Shown: positions 31,610 through 42,754, numbered from the stretch's first letter. The stretch: 64,000 bases of DNA from Chlorocebus sabaeus (GCF_047675955.1 NC_132912.1:21364500-21428499), one strand, 5' to 3'. Program-made: numbers and translations. Notes: a model not told the origin generated them from the sequence alone.

Positions 31610-31941
31610 TTCTTTTTTTTTTTTTTTTTTTTTGAGACAGAGTTTTGCTTTTGTCGCCCAGGCTGGAGTGCAGTGGGGTGATCTCAGCTCACTGCAACCT
31701 CCGCCTCCTGGGTTCAAGCAATTATCCTGCCTCAGCCTCCTGAATAGCTGGGATTACAGGTGCCTGCCACCACACTTGGCTAATTTCTTGTATTTTTAAT
31801 ACCCAGCTAATTTTGTATTTTTCATGGAGATGGGGTTTCACCATGTTGGTCAGGCTGGTCTTAAACTCCTGACCTCAGGTGATCTGCCTGCCTCAGCCTC
31901 CCAAAGTGCTGGGATTACAGGCATGAACCACTATGCCCAGC
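31610..31941 (-). mobile_element. Alu: AluS SINE with a linker duplication
   Basis: Full length; the linker is partly doubled: GGCTAATTTCTTGTATTTTT at 31778 then CAGCTAATTTTGTATTTTTC at 31804. Confidence 0.94.
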
Positions 31942-32091
31942 CAATGCCTGGCTAATTTGTGTGTGTTATTTTGTAGAGACAGGGTTTCACCATATTACCC
32001 AGGATAGTCTCGAGCTCATGGGCTCAAGCAATCTGCCTGCCTCGGCCTCCCAAAGTGCTGGGACTACAAGTGTGAGCCACTGCACCCAGTT
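31942..32091 (-). mobile_element. Alu: Alu left-half fragment
   Basis: Begins in the linker (GCCTGGCTAATTTGTGTG) and ends GCCACTGCACCCAGT. Confidence 0.9.
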
Positions 32092-32919
32092 GCTTTATTT
32101 TCTTGATTAGCTTTTTCTCATTTTGCACCCCTGACTGGATCTGAAGCCCTCATAACACTGGCCACATGCTTGTTTGTTATTCTCTTAGCATGACTGCTTC
32201 ACTCCAGAATCTGTCCAAAATAATTTTGACGAATGAATAAATGATGGGAATGGCTCTTGAAAAGTGCTGACCTAAAGGACAACACACTAAGATAAGAATC
32301 TGGAAATCTGAGTGAGTCCTTGCATTAGGCAGGGTTACCAGGGATAGAAAACTCATTCTGGTTGAAGCCAAAAGCTGGAATGCATTATTTCCAATAACTA
32401 GAAAGAAGAGATGTAGATTCAGAGACCTAATAGTATTTTCAGTTCTCTCTCCACTTCCCCTTTTCTCCATCTCTAGGTTTGGTTGTGACAAACTCAGCTC
32501 TTAGCTCAGCTTTGCAAACTGGAAGGAAAAATAAAGTAATTTTTTTCTCCCAACATGCACATATACAAATCTCAGTGTAAGATTCTGATTGGTCCAAATC
32601 GCATCTCCTGCCAGTTCTTAGGCCAATCACTGTGGTGAAGGGAATGAGGCACTGTGATTAGCCAGATCTGGATCACAGGTGCTCCCTGTGGCCAGCAAAT
32701 AGGCAGACCCATGAGAATTGCATAGTCAGGAGAGTGACAGTTTCCCCAAGAGAAAGAGAAGTACAGTTGCCAAAAGGATGGAGGAAAGGAATCCTGAGCA
32801 GAACCCCTCCTCTCCTCCCCTGCAGAGCAAATGATTCTGGACCGACTACTTAGCAACAACACAATAATTGTCACGACTTGTTGCGCTCTTACTATTATCA
32901 GAGAACGTGCCACTACTGT
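32092..32919. other. Unassigned, probably an old mid-repetitive element
   Basis: 32320-32830 has GGCAGGGTTACCAGGGATAG and two CCAAT-type boxes (CTGATTGGTCC at 32585, GGCCAATCACTGTGG at 32622) spaced as in an old interspersed repeat. I cannot name the family. The antisense frames are not convincing. Confidence 0.4.
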
Positions 32920-32949
32920 GTAATGTAAATATAATTCCCTTTATAAAAT

Positions 32950-33060
32950 AATGTAATGTATATGCATCTAGCCCTCTGAATAACTCAAAAGGTAGGTGTT
33001 ATTAGGCCCATCTGACAGATACTAAAACTGAGACTTAAATAGGCCAATGTTCAAGGACCT
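32950..33060 (-). mobile_element. MIR: MIR SINE fragment
   Basis: AGGTAGGTGTTATTAGGCCC and CTGACAGATACTAAAACTGA fit the reverse MIR core. Confidence 0.75.
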
Positions 33061-34252
33061 GCTCTTTGCCACAATTGCTTCTTTGTGCTTCAATTTTCCT
33101 GCATATAGGGCTTCCTCATATTTCTGTACCTTTCAAAGATGTTTTTGACGTGAAGGAGGAAGAAGTATGTCAAGGTTTTGAGACTTACTCATTCCACCCA
33201 TGGCGTGCCCTGGCCTGCATTTTCCCATGTGTGGCCTTCAAGGCCACATCCTCCACAGAGCCTGCCTGACTCCTCCACTGAGATCAGTGAAGTCTCCTTG
33301 CTCCAGATTCCCTGGCAACTCCCCCACAGCGCTCTCCTGGCAGCCACCACCTTCTCTCCCACATCATAGATACGTGGCTGTTAGCTCCCTCGCTACGCTG
33401 TGTGGTATTCAGAAAAGGGACCATTTGTAATGCCACTTCCTATATAGCATGCATTTAACCCATACATGATAGGCTTTAACTAAACATTTGGTTAATTAAA
33501 TGATGCATGTCCTTAATTAATTAACACATAGATGAGGAATTCCTCTATAAATTCAAGGCTTCAGGTAAAAACAGAGAATGTTAGAACTATAAGAAGTCAC
33601 CTTCACTCAGGGCCAGTCTTTAAACTATTTGTTACTGAACCACAACAAAATAAGTCCAGAAATTGAGAATACACATTTAGAAACATTTATGACAGTCTGG
33701 TAGATTAAGTTGATGTCTGCTGCATCTAATAATAAAAAACAACTTAGACTTGGGTTCTGTATGTCTTTGCTTTATAAATTAATTTTCTGATCATTCATTT
33801 TTTACTCCATTTTACAATGTATCTGTTCTCAATGGATTGGGAATTTTTCAATATTTCTCTTCACCAGAGATAGTTTAAGAAGCACAAATCTTATCTAAAC
33901 TGTCACTCAGAGCAGGAGGCCTTTCTCTCTTTCTGGCCAACCAGCCTGTTTTTAACACTTTCTAGCAGGGCATCCACACCATCCCAGTTCCACTCGCAGA
34001 TTGCTTCATAACTTAGCTATTTCCTTTCTGACCTTGGAAGTTTCTCCAGCTCCGCGAGGGAAGAACGCAGACTTCCTCAGCCTAGGATGGAGCTGGGGGT
34101 GACAGGCTTCCACAGGAGGAAGTGAAAATTGTCCCTTTACTCACTCAGGACATTTGGATTCTCAGACCCCAGTTTCTTACCTGCAATAAAAGAAACCTCA
34201 GTTTCTGATGCTTTATGATCCCCTTGTTCATTCATGAAGATATGAAGGAAGC
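33061..34252. other. 1.2-kb block without recognised repeats
   Basis: Single-copy-looking. Overlapping short frames at 33066-33430 in three phases have no family features. A more GC-rich stretch lies at 33190-33350 and 33990-34130. Confidence 0.4.
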
Positions 34253-34276
34253 AAAAAAAAAAAAAAAAAAAAAAAA

Positions 34277-34580
34277 GTACCGGGCACGGTGGCTCACGCC
34301 TATAATCCCAGCACTTTGAGAGGCCAAGGCAGGCAGATCACTTGATATCAGGAGTTTGAGACCAGCCTGGTCAACATGGTGAAACCCTGTCTCTACTAAA
34401 ACTACAAAAATTAGCCAGACGTGGTGGCGGGCACCTATAATCCCAGCTATTCGGGAGGCTGAGGCAGGAGAATTGCTTGAACCCAGGAGGCGGAGGTTGC
34501 AGTGAGCCGAGATCACGCCACTACATTCCAGCCTGGGCAACAAGAGCGAGACTCCATTTCAAAAAAAAAAAAAAAAAAAG
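34277..34580 (+). mobile_element. Alu: AluS/Y SINE inserted at a poly(A) site
   Basis: Body from ACCGGGCACGGTGGCTCACG. It is preceded by a run of A then GTAC (34253-34278) and followed by a run of A then GTAC (34562-34583), so the target itself was an A-tract. Confidence 0.94.
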
Positions 34581-34646
34581 TACGAAGGAAGTCCCTGCTT
34601 CTGAAGAATAGCCCATCACTGCCTCCTCCCCTGAAAAAATTCCCTT

Positions 34647-34961
34647 TTTATTTTTTTATTTTGTTGTTGTTGTTTGTTTGAGACAGAGTCTCGCTCTGTC
34701 ACCCAGGCTGGAGTGCAGTGGTGTGATCTCAGCTCACTACAACCTCTGCCTCCCAGGTTCAAGCAATGTTCCTGCCTCAGCCTCCAGAGTAGCTGGGATC
34801 ACAGGCAACTGCCACCTCGCCTAGCTACTTTTTGTATTTTTAGTATAGACGGGGTTTCACCATGTTGGACAGGCTGGTCTCGAACTCCTGACCTCAGGTG
34901 ATCTGCCCGCCTCACTCTCCCAAAGTACTGGGATTACAGGCATGAGCCACCACGCCTGGCC
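34647..34961 (-). mobile_element. Alu: AluS SINE
   Basis: GTT-rich tail 34662-34680, body ending CACCACGCCTGGCC. Confidence 0.95.
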
Positions 34962-35052
34962 GAGAACTCCCTTTTTGACATGCGTGATCTAATTATACAG
35001 CTACAGGATATCTCGTATGTCACTTACATGGGACGAAAGAGTATTAGATCAG

Positions 35053-35325
35053 CCCGGCGCAGTGGCTCACAACTATAATCGCAAAACTTTGGGAGGCCAA
35101 GTGGGAGGATCACTTGAGCCCAAGAGTTCAAAACCATCCTGGAAAACATAGCAAGACCTGACATTTACTAAAAATGTAAAAATCAGTCAGCTGGTGGTGC
35201 ATGCCTATGGTCCCAGCTACTTGGGAGGCTAAGGTGGAAGCATCCCTTGAGCCCGGGAGTTCAAGGTTATAGTTTGCTGTGATTGCACCACTGTCCTCCA
35301 GCCTGGGTGACAGAGCAAGGCTCTG
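35053..35325 (+). mobile_element. Alu: AluJ SINE
   Basis: AGCCCGGCGCAGTGGCTCAC to AAGGCTCTGTCAAG. Its tail has become the purine tract that follows. Confidence 0.92.
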
Positions 35326-35445
35326 TCAAGAAAGAGAGAAAGAGAGAGGAAAGAAAGAAAGAGAGAGAGAGAAAGGAAGAAAAAGAAGAAAAAGAAGAAA
35401 GAGAGAGAAAGAAAGAAAGAGAGAGAGAGAGAGAAAGAAAGAAAA

Positions 35446-35501
<56 letters not shown>

Positions 35502-35648
35502 GAAGAAGGAAGGAAGGAAGGAAGGAAGGAAGGAAGGAAGGAAGGAAGGAAGGAAGGAAAGAAGGAAAGAAGGAAAGAAGGAAAGAAGGAAAGAAGGAAA
35601 GAAGGAAAGAAGGGAAGAAGGGAAGAAGGGAAGAAGGGAAGGGAAGGC
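35326..35648 (+). repeat. Polypurine GAAA/GGAA microsatellite
   Basis: About 320 bases, all purine on the plus strand: GAAAGAGA mix, a pure GAAA block (about 35445-35500), a GGAA block (about 35507-35560), then GAAGGAAA and GAAGGGAA blocks. Frames of more than 120 codons in four phases are products of the repeat. Confidence 0.97.
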
Positions 35649-35651
35649 AAG

Positions 35652-35945
35652 CTAGCCTGACACAGTGGCTCACACCTGTAATCCCAGCACTTTGAGAGGC
35701 CAAGGCGTGTGGATCACGAGGTCAGGAGTTCAGGACCAGCCTGGCCAAAATGGTGAAACCCGTCTCTATTAAAAATACAAAAATTAGTCAGGCATGCTGG
35801 CAGGCACCTGTAATCCCAGCTACTTAGGAGGCTGAGGCAGAGAATTGCTTGAACCCGGGAGGCGGAGGTTGCAGTGAGCCGAGATCGTGCCATTGCACTC
35901 CAGCCTGGACAACAAAGCAAAACTCTGTCTCCAAAAAAAAACCCA
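35652..35945 (+). mobile_element. Alu: AluS SINE
   Basis: AGCCTGACACAGTGGCTCAC to an A-tail. Full length. Confidence 0.94.
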
Positions 35946-36510
35946 AAAAATATATATTAAAAAAATATATAATATATATATGGCAATGAATATATTCAGA
36001 TTATTTGTAAAATTTAGTGGAAAAGAAAATCGGATATTTGTAAATTAATCACATAAAACAACAAACATAACAACACCAGTATTATCACCTCAAGCATAAA
36101 TTTAAAATATTAAGACAATTGATTTTACAAGTCACATGTGAAATTATTATTTCATTCTGAATGAAATGGGACTTTCAATACATTTTTAGCATGTCTAGAA
36201 ACAAATTTGCTCATGTGTTTTCAGTAATGTATTATTTAAAATAGTAATTATACTGGTGACATAAACCTCAAACCAAAATTAAATCGGTATCAGAAGTTAT
36301 CCCACCTGATGTAAGCCGGTTGTCCTTGCTTAAATAAAGCCATCCTCAAAGATGTAAATGAGCCCTGAGGAGGTCAGGAGAGCTGCCCAGGGAACCCTCA
36401 GATGCATGAATTATAAACACAGTTTTATGCTGCTGAGGTTTCCTGATTGTTTCTTGCACAGCCTTGTTGGGACAATATTAAAAAGCTGCAGTGATTTTTA
36501 AATATATTCA
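35946..36510. other. AT-rich block without recognised repeats
   Basis: A TA/ATATAT patch at 35948-35983, then ordinary AT-rich sequence. Confidence 0.45.
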
Positions 36511-36514
36511 CACA

Positions 36515-36965
36515 TTTTTTGAGACTCCTCCCTTTAAGAGGTGGAGCCTCGCTTCCCTCCCCTTGGGTGTGGGCTGGACTTGGCAATTAGTGTCTAATGC
36601 ACAGAATAAAGTGGAAGTGATGGGTGTGACTCTGGAAGGCAGACCATAAAAGGTGCTGCAGCTCCCTCCTACCTCACTCTCAGATTGCTTGCTCTGGGGG
36701 AAGTTGGCCCACATGAGAACACAAGCTGCATGGTGAGGAAGAGAGCCTTCCTGCCAACACCCAGCGAGGAATGGAGGCCCTGCCAGGAACCACCCCAGTG
36801 AGCCATCTTGGAAGCAGACCCCCAGCCCCAGCTAAGCATTCAGATGACTGCAGCCCTCACCAACATCCTGACTACAGTCACATGAGAGACCCTGAGCCAG
36901 AGCCACTCATCTAAGCCACTCCTGAATCCCTGGCCCACAATTGCAGTGAGATTAAAAAGTAAAAT
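36515..36965 (+). mobile_element. MLT1C: MLT1C LTR (ERVL-MaLR), first part
   Basis: GGTGTGGGCTGGACTTGG, GAATAAAGTGGAAGTGATGG, GAGCCATCTTGGAAGCAGAC and AGACCCTGAGCCAGAGCCA match the MLT1C consensus in order. Split by two Alus, ending at 37608. Confidence 0.92.
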
Positions 36966-37268
36966 AAGCCGGGCGTGGTGGCCCACGCCTGTTATACTAG
37001 CACTTTGGGAGGCCAAGGCAAACGGATCATTTGAGATCAGGAGTCTGAGACCAGTCTGACCAACATGGTGAAACCCCATCTCTACTAAAAATACAAAATA
37101 AGCCAGGTGTAGTGGTGCATACCTGTAATCCCAGCTACTTGGGAGGCTGAGACAGGAGAATGGCTTGAACCCAGGAGGTGGAGGTTGCAGTGAGCCAATG
37201 TCACACCATTGCACTCCAGCGTGGGCAACAAGAGTGAAACTCCATCTAAAAAAAAGAAGAAAAGAAAA
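36966..37268 (+). mobile_element. Alu: AluS SINE
   Basis: GCCGGGCGTGGTGGCCCACG to AAAAAAGAAGAAAAG. Inserted in the MLT1C LTR. Confidence 0.95.
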
Positions 37269-37537
37269 GAAGGCCAAATCTGATGGCTCATACCTGTAAT
37301 CCCAGTACTTTGGGAGGCCAAGGTGGGAGGATCACTTGAGTCCAGGAGTTCGAGACCAGCCTGGGCAACATGGTAAGACTCCATCTCTAGTTGGGTATGG
37401 TGGTGCCTGCCTGCAGTCCCAGCTCCTCAGGATGCTGAAGTGGGAAGATTACTTAAGCTCAGGAGTTCAAGGTTGCAGTGAGCAGTAATTACACTCAGCC
37501 TGGGTGACTGAGACCCTGTCTTAAAAAAAAAAAAAAA
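37269..37537 (+). mobile_element. Alu: AluJ SINE with linker deletion
   Basis: AAGGCCAAATCTGATGGCTC to an A-tail. AAGTAAAATAA before the Alu pair (36957) recurs after it (37537). Confidence 0.93.
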
Positions 37538-37539
37538 GT

Positions 37540-37608
37540 AAAATAAAAAGTTGTTTTAAACTGCTAAATTTTGGAGTGATTTGTCATGTAGCAGTAGATG
37601 ACTAGTAT
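37540..37608 (+). mobile_element. MLT1C: MLT1C LTR, 3' end
   Basis: GTTGTTTTAAACTGCTAAAT and AGTAGATGACTAGTATTGCC complete the LTR. Confidence 0.9.
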
Positions 37609-37792
37609 TGCCATTATATCAGGATACATTAATGACTCAAAAAGTAGGGAAGGCTAACTATAGATTTTGTCTATAATAAAATAGTTTGTCTACTTCCACT
37701 CCCAGCCATGATGGAATGACTGGTATTGCACTAGCCCTCCACAAAATAAATAAATAAATATTAAAATTAGATCTATGTCTATATATGATAAC

Positions 37793-38104
37793 TAATATTG
37801 ACTGTCAACTTGACTGGATTGAAGAATGCAAAGTGTTGTTCCTGAGTGTGTCTGTGAGGGTGTTGCCAAAGGAGATTAACATTTGAGCAGTGGACAGGGA
37901 ATAGCAGACCCACCCTCAATCTGGGTGGGCACCACCTAATCAGCTGCCAGCTCAGCCAGAATAAAAGCAGGCAGAAGAACAAGGAGAGACTAGACTAGTT
38001 TAGTCTCCTGACCTCCATCTTTCTCCCATCCTGGATGCTTCCTGCCCTCGAACATCAAACTCCAGGTTCATCAGCTTTAGGACCCATCCTGCAGTCATTT
38101 TCCC
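37793..38104 (+). mobile_element. ERV LTR-like fragment
   Basis: ACTGTCAACTTGACTGGATT, GTGTCTGTGAGGGTGTTGCC and CACCCTCAATCTGGGTGGGC belong to a common LTR that I associate with ERV-L elements. It leads straight into a pol relic, so if they are one element then gag and most of the protease are missing. Confidence 0.6.
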
Positions 38105-39470
38105 AGTGCCAGAATGCATAATTGGCAAAGACATACTTAGCAGCTGGCAGAACCCCCACAGTGGCTCCATGACTGGTAGGGCGAGGACTATTACGGAGGG
38201 AAAGGCCAAATGGAAACCATTAGAGCTGCCTCTACGTAGAAAAATTGTAATTCAAAAACAATATCGCATTCCTGGAGGGATTGCAGAGATTAGTGCCACC
38301 ATCAAGGACTTGAAAGACACGGGGGTGCTGACTCCCATCAAATCCCCATTCAAGTCTCCTGTTTGGCCCATGCAAAGACAGATGGATCTTGGAGAATGAC
38401 AGTGGGTTATCATAAGCTTAACCAAGTGGTGACTCCAATTGCAGCTGCTGTACCAAATGTGGTTTCAGGGCTTGAGTAAATCAACACATCTCCTGGGACC
38501 TGGTATGCAGCCATTGATTTGGCAAATGCTTTTTCTCCATTCCTGTCTATAAGGCCCACTAGAAGCAATTTGCCTTCAGCTGGCAAGGCCAGCAATATAC
38601 CTTTACTGCCCCACCTCAGGGGTATATCAATTCTCTGGCTTTGTGTTATACTTAATCTTGTTCAGAGAGACCTTGACGGCTTTTCCCTTCCACAAGATAT
38701 CACACTGGTCCATTACATTAATAACATTATGCTGATTGGAGAGAGTGAGTGAGAATTAGCAAATACACTGGACTTATTGGTGAGACATTTGCATGCCAGA
38801 GGATGGGAAATAAATCCAACTAAAATTCAGGGACCTTCTAGCTCAGTAAAACTTCTAGGGGTCCAGTGGTGTGGAACCTGTTGAGATATTCTTTCTAAGG
38901 TGAAGGATAAGTTGCTGCATTTGGCCCCTCCTACGACCAAGAAAGAGGCACAACCCCTAGAGGGCCTATTTGGATTTTGGAGGCAACACATTCCTCATTT
39001 GGGTGTGTTACTCCAGCCCATTTATCAAGTGACCCGAAAGGCTGCCAGTTTTGATTGGGGTCCAGAACCGGAGAAGGCACTGCAACAGGTCCAGGCTGCT
39101 GTGCAAGCTGCCCCGCCACTTGGGCCATATGACCCAGCAGATCCAACGGTGCTTGAGGTGTCAGTGGCAGATAGGGACGCTGTTTAGAGCCTTTGGCAGG
39201 CCCCCGTAGGTGAATCACAGAGGAGGCCTCCAGGATTTTGGAGCAAGGCCTTGTCATCTTCTGCAGATAACTATTCCTCTTTTGAGAGACAGCTCTTGGC
39301 CTATGACTGGGCTTTGGTGGAAACTGAATGTTTGATTATGGGTCATCAAGTCACCGTGCCACTTGAACTGCCTATCATATGTAAACTGGGTGCTTTCTGA
39401 CCCATCCAGCCATACAGTGGGGCGTGCGCAGCAGCATTCCATCATCAAATGGAAGTAGTATATACATAAC
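38105..39470 (+). pseudogene. ERV-L-like pol relic (RT and RNase H regions)
   Basis: The translated order is a protease/RT boundary, RT fingers and palm, connection and the start of RNase H. The RT motif-A aspartate codon is present (38515-38517). Motif C reads Y-I-N-N, with AAT AAC at 38720-38725, so both catalytic aspartates are replaced. Frameshifts near 38380 and 38530 and stops near 38475, 38752, 38885 and 39185 break the frame. Assignment to ERV-L is by recognition of conserved blocks. It cannot encode a working enzyme. It is cut at the right by an Alu fragment. Confidence 0.85.
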
Positions 39471-39476
39471 TGAGCT

Positions 39477-39625
39477 CAAGCAGGTAGTCACAGCCATTCA
39501 GGAGGCGGAGGCAGGAGGATAGCTTAAGCCCGGGAGACTGAGGCTGTAGTGAACTATAATGATGCCTCTGCATTCCAGCCTGGGTGACAGAGAGAGACCC
39601 TGTCTTAAAAAACAAAAAAAAGAAA
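39477..39625 (+). mobile_element. Alu: Alu right-monomer fragment
   Basis: Starts CAGGTAGTCACAGCCATTCA, ends CCCTGTCTTAAAAAAC. It lies at the joint between the pol relic and L1 sequence. Confidence 0.88.
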
Positions 39626-40332
39626 GAAACGAAAACTAAAGAATAGCTCAGTAAATATGCCACATTCATGGATTAGAAGACTCAATACTGAAGGTCAGTA
39701 ATTTCAGCAGAAACAAATGAGGAAAAAAAAGGAGATTCAATACTGTTATTATATTGCCAGCACTTTACAAATTGATCTGTTGATTCAACGCAATCTCAAT
39801 CAAAACCTCAGAAGGCATTTTTGTAGAAACAGGTAAGATGATTCTAAAATGTAGATACAAATACAAAGAACTTAGAAAAACTAAAACAATTTTGAAAAAG
39901 GAGAATACTGTTGGAGAAATTATATTACTTTTCTATAGTGGTGTTTAAGATAAGGTATTAAGTCCAAAAGTAGACACACTGTACAGCTAATTTTTAGCCA
40001 AGGTGAAAAAACAATTCAATAGAGACACACGTATCAATAAAAGGTTCTGTAACAACTGACTACTTGTATCTCTAAAAATAAACCTCTACTCAGATCACAA
40101 AACCCACACAAAAATTGATTTGACATGAATCATAGACCTAAACATCAAAGATCATTCTGCAAAGCTTCTAGAAGAAAACATGGGAGAATGTTCTGATGAC
40201 TTTGGAGAACGTTAACATTTCTTATGTGGATCAGAGAAAGCAGTTGCCATGAAAGGAGGGAAAAAAAAGTTAAAATAGGTTTCATCAGCATTGAAACTTC
40301 TGCTCAGCAAAAGACACCATTAAGAAAATGAA
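39626..40332 (+). pseudogene. LINE-1: L1 ORF2 3' region, old, first part
   Basis: AAATTGATCTGTTGATTCAA, ATCATAGACCTAAACATCAA, TCTAGAAGAAAACATGGGAG and CAGCAAAAGACACCATTAAG follow ORF2 order. Diverged (L1M class) with no open frame. Interrupted by an Alu. Confidence 0.9.
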
Positions 40333-40621
40333 GGCTAGATGCAGTGGCTCACACCTGTAATCCCAGCACTTTGAGAGGCCCAGGTGGGAGAATTGCTTGA
40401 GTCTTGGAGTTTGAGACCAGCCTGGGCAACATAGCAAGACCTCATCTCTACAAAAAATTTAAAAATTAACCAGGTGTGGTGGTGTGGGCCTGTGGTCCCA
40501 GCTACTTGGGAGGCTGAGGCAGGAGGATTGATTGAGCCCAAGAGGTCAAGGCTGCAGTAAGCCGTGATAACATGACTGCACTACAAGCTGGGCAACAGAG
40601 CTGTCTCAAAAAGAAGAAAAG
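40333..40621 (+). mobile_element. Alu: AluS/J SINE inside L1
   Basis: GCTAGATGCAGTGGCTCACA to AAAAAGAAGAAAAG. AAGAAAATGAA precedes it and AAAGAAAACAAAG follows. Confidence 0.94.
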
Positions 40622-40705
40622 AAAACAAAGAGGCAAGACAGAGATTAGGAGAGAATATTTACAATATACATATCTGACAAAGAACTAACAAAAACTTTAA
40701 AGTAA
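40622..40705 (+). pseudogene. LINE-1: L1 ORF2, second part
   Basis: GGCAAGACAGAGATTAGGAG and ATACATATCTGACAAAGAAC continue the ORF2 relic. Confidence 0.85.
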
Positions 40706-41105
40706 GTTACATTTCCTTCACCATCCTTTGTGCTCTCTCAAAAGTAACTATTAAGCAAATCATTTTACACTCCTAAACTCACCACCAAGCCAATTACCCC
40801 ACAAGGCAGCTTAGAGGGTGGCTACCCTGGGAGCAAAAAGCCACATCTCTCTGTGTATACATCCCCTGAATGGGAGGGTGGTGTTTAATCCTACATTCCC
40901 AATTGTCTTCATCAACAAACAGGAGCTGAAAGCCACAAGGTTCTAGAAAGAGACGGCTCTCTAAAGATTTGTCATCTCAGGTCTTCCCTGGAGCAGAGTC
41001 CTAGGGCAGAGGACTCAATAATCAAATGTCCATTTAGCAGCTGTAAGAAAACAAAACGACACCAGAACATCTGAGGGCTGCAAAAGCATATATTGTCCAA
41101 AGTGA
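40706..41105. other. No feature seen
   Basis: Ordinary sequence between L1 and an Alu. Confidence 0.4.
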
Positions 41106-41401
41106 TTTTTTTTTTTTTTTTTTTTTTTTTTTGATTCAGAGTTTCGCTCTTGTTGCCCAGGCTGGAGTGCAATGGCGTGATCTTGGCTCACCGCAACCTC
41201 CGCCTCCCGGATTCAAGTGATTCTCCTGCCTCAGCCTCCCGAGTAGCTGGGATTTCCACACCCGGCTAATTTTGTATTTTTAGTAGAGACAGGGTTTCTC
41301 CATGTTGGTCAGGCTGGTCTTGAACTCCCGACCTCAGGTGATTCACCCACCTCAGCCTCCCAAAGTGCTGGGATTATAGGCATGAGCCACCATGCCCAGT
41401 C
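41106..41401 (-). mobile_element. Alu: AluS SINE with linker deletion
   Basis: T-tract 41108-41132. GGGATTTCCACACCCGGC lacks the usual segment between. Target duplication TCCAAAGTGATTTTT (41097) and TCCAAAATGATTTTT (41402). Confidence 0.95.
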
Positions 41402-42123
41402 ATCCAAAATGATTTTTAATGATAATGGTAATTAAATAACACAGAACTAAAAATTATAGAAAATGTTAATGTTTTATCTCCAATTAAATGACTAATCTTG
41501 TTTTATCATTTTTATATGTAGTTTGTATAGGGGAGAAAAGTTTCTGCTGCTGAGTGTAAGAACCATGGATTTCATCTAGGTTGGTTGTTTTTTTGTTGTT
41601 TTAAAGTGAGCCACAGAGATGTAATGCATCTTGCTTAAAGCCATTCAGCTAAAGATATCAGACTGGAACATTTGCTCTCAGTTCAGTGCTCTTGAGTCTG
41701 GAGTAGGTTGAGTTTGAAGCCTTGAGAAGGTACCTGGATGTATAAACTTAAGGGGTTGGTTAGGCGTTACTAACTAGAAATTCTATTCTGATGTGCAAGA
41801 AATGAATTAACTGTATAACTATTGTTTCCCTCCTGACATCTTGGCCCAAGCATCTATATAAATTTAACTAATATGCAAGTGAATAACAGATGTGCATGTA
41901 GAGATCAGTTTTGGGAAATTCCATTCAAAATGTACAGAAATGTCTAGAAATCTGAGTTTAGGAAACAAAATTCAAAAATTCTAGACTCTTCCTAAGGAGG
42001 ATACCCAGAACAAAACTGATGGCACCCAGTAAATTGTGATCTAAGCAACAGCTTGAATCCTGTCTCTGGATTATGACTCTGTATGAAAAAGGACAATAAA
42101 CTTGGAGAATAGGAAAGATCCCA
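41402..42123. other. Mostly unassigned; MIR-like segment
   Basis: 41605-41700 (CACAGAGATGTAATGCATCT, GCTTAAAGCCATTCAGCTAA) resembles MIR in reverse. The rest shows no recognised element. Confidence 0.45.
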
Positions 42124-42415
42124 GACTGAGTGTGGTGGCTCACAGCTGTAATCCCAGCACTTTGGTAGGCCAAGGCAGGAGGACTGCTTGAGCCCAGGGA
42201 GTCTGAGACCAGCCTGGACAACATAGTGAAACTCCATCTCTACGAAAAATGCGAAAACTTAGCCAGGCATGGTGGCACCTGTCATCCCAGCTACACAGGA
42301 GACTGAGGCAGGGGGATCACTCGCACCTAGTAGGCCAAGGCTGCAGTGAGCTATGATCTCGCCACTGTACTCCAGCCTGAAGGACAGAGCAAGACTTTGT
42401 CTCAAAAAGGAAAAC
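42124..42415 (+). mobile_element. Alu: AluJ/S SINE
   Basis: GACTGAGTGTGGTGGCTCAC to GTCTCAAAAAGG. Confidence 0.94.
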
Positions 42416-42599
42416 AATATATTTCATAATTGGAGAACAAGTTCAACCTTTCTTAAAACATTAAGTTAAACATTTTATTAAATATTTAAGAAGCATATGT
42501 AATAAATTAACTAATAATATTTCATAGGTTTTACCATAATTAAATAAACAAAACGTTAAATGCAGAAAACTGTATTTTACAATAGGACACGTACATACA

Positions 42600-42706
42600 A
42601 AATCAAGAACTTACCCTTTGACCTAATGATTATTCTATTTCTGGGACACTAGCCTAAAGATATATAAAATTGATAAATTGTGTATGCACAAAAACGTTCT
42701 TTGTAA
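42600..42706 (+). mobile_element. Probable L1 ORF2 end fragment
   Basis: TTACCCTTTGACCTAATGAT and TTCTGGGACACTAGCCTAAA resemble the L1M ORF2 3' region. Confidence 0.5.
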
Positions 42707-42707
42707 C

Positions 42708-42748
42708 TTTTTTTTTTTTTTTTTGAGGCAGAGTCTCACTCTGTCGCC
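42708..42748 (-). mobile_element. Alu: Alu 3' tip only
   Basis: T-tract then GAGGCAGAGTCTCACTCTGT-CGCC, after which Alu sequence stops. Confidence 0.9.
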
Positions 42749-42754
42749 AGACAG

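Noticed and set aside
35279..35695. Frames of 125-138 codons, on both strands, rich in K/E/R or in F/L/S/P
   Set aside because: They are translations of the GAAA/GGAA tract in several phases, not genes.
36840..37277. 145-codon minus-strand frame
   Set aside because: Mostly antisense Alu plus MLT1C sequence.
38105..39470. Possibility of a domesticated retroviral gene
   Set aside because: Frameshifts, several stops and loss of both motif-C aspartates argue against a maintained protein.
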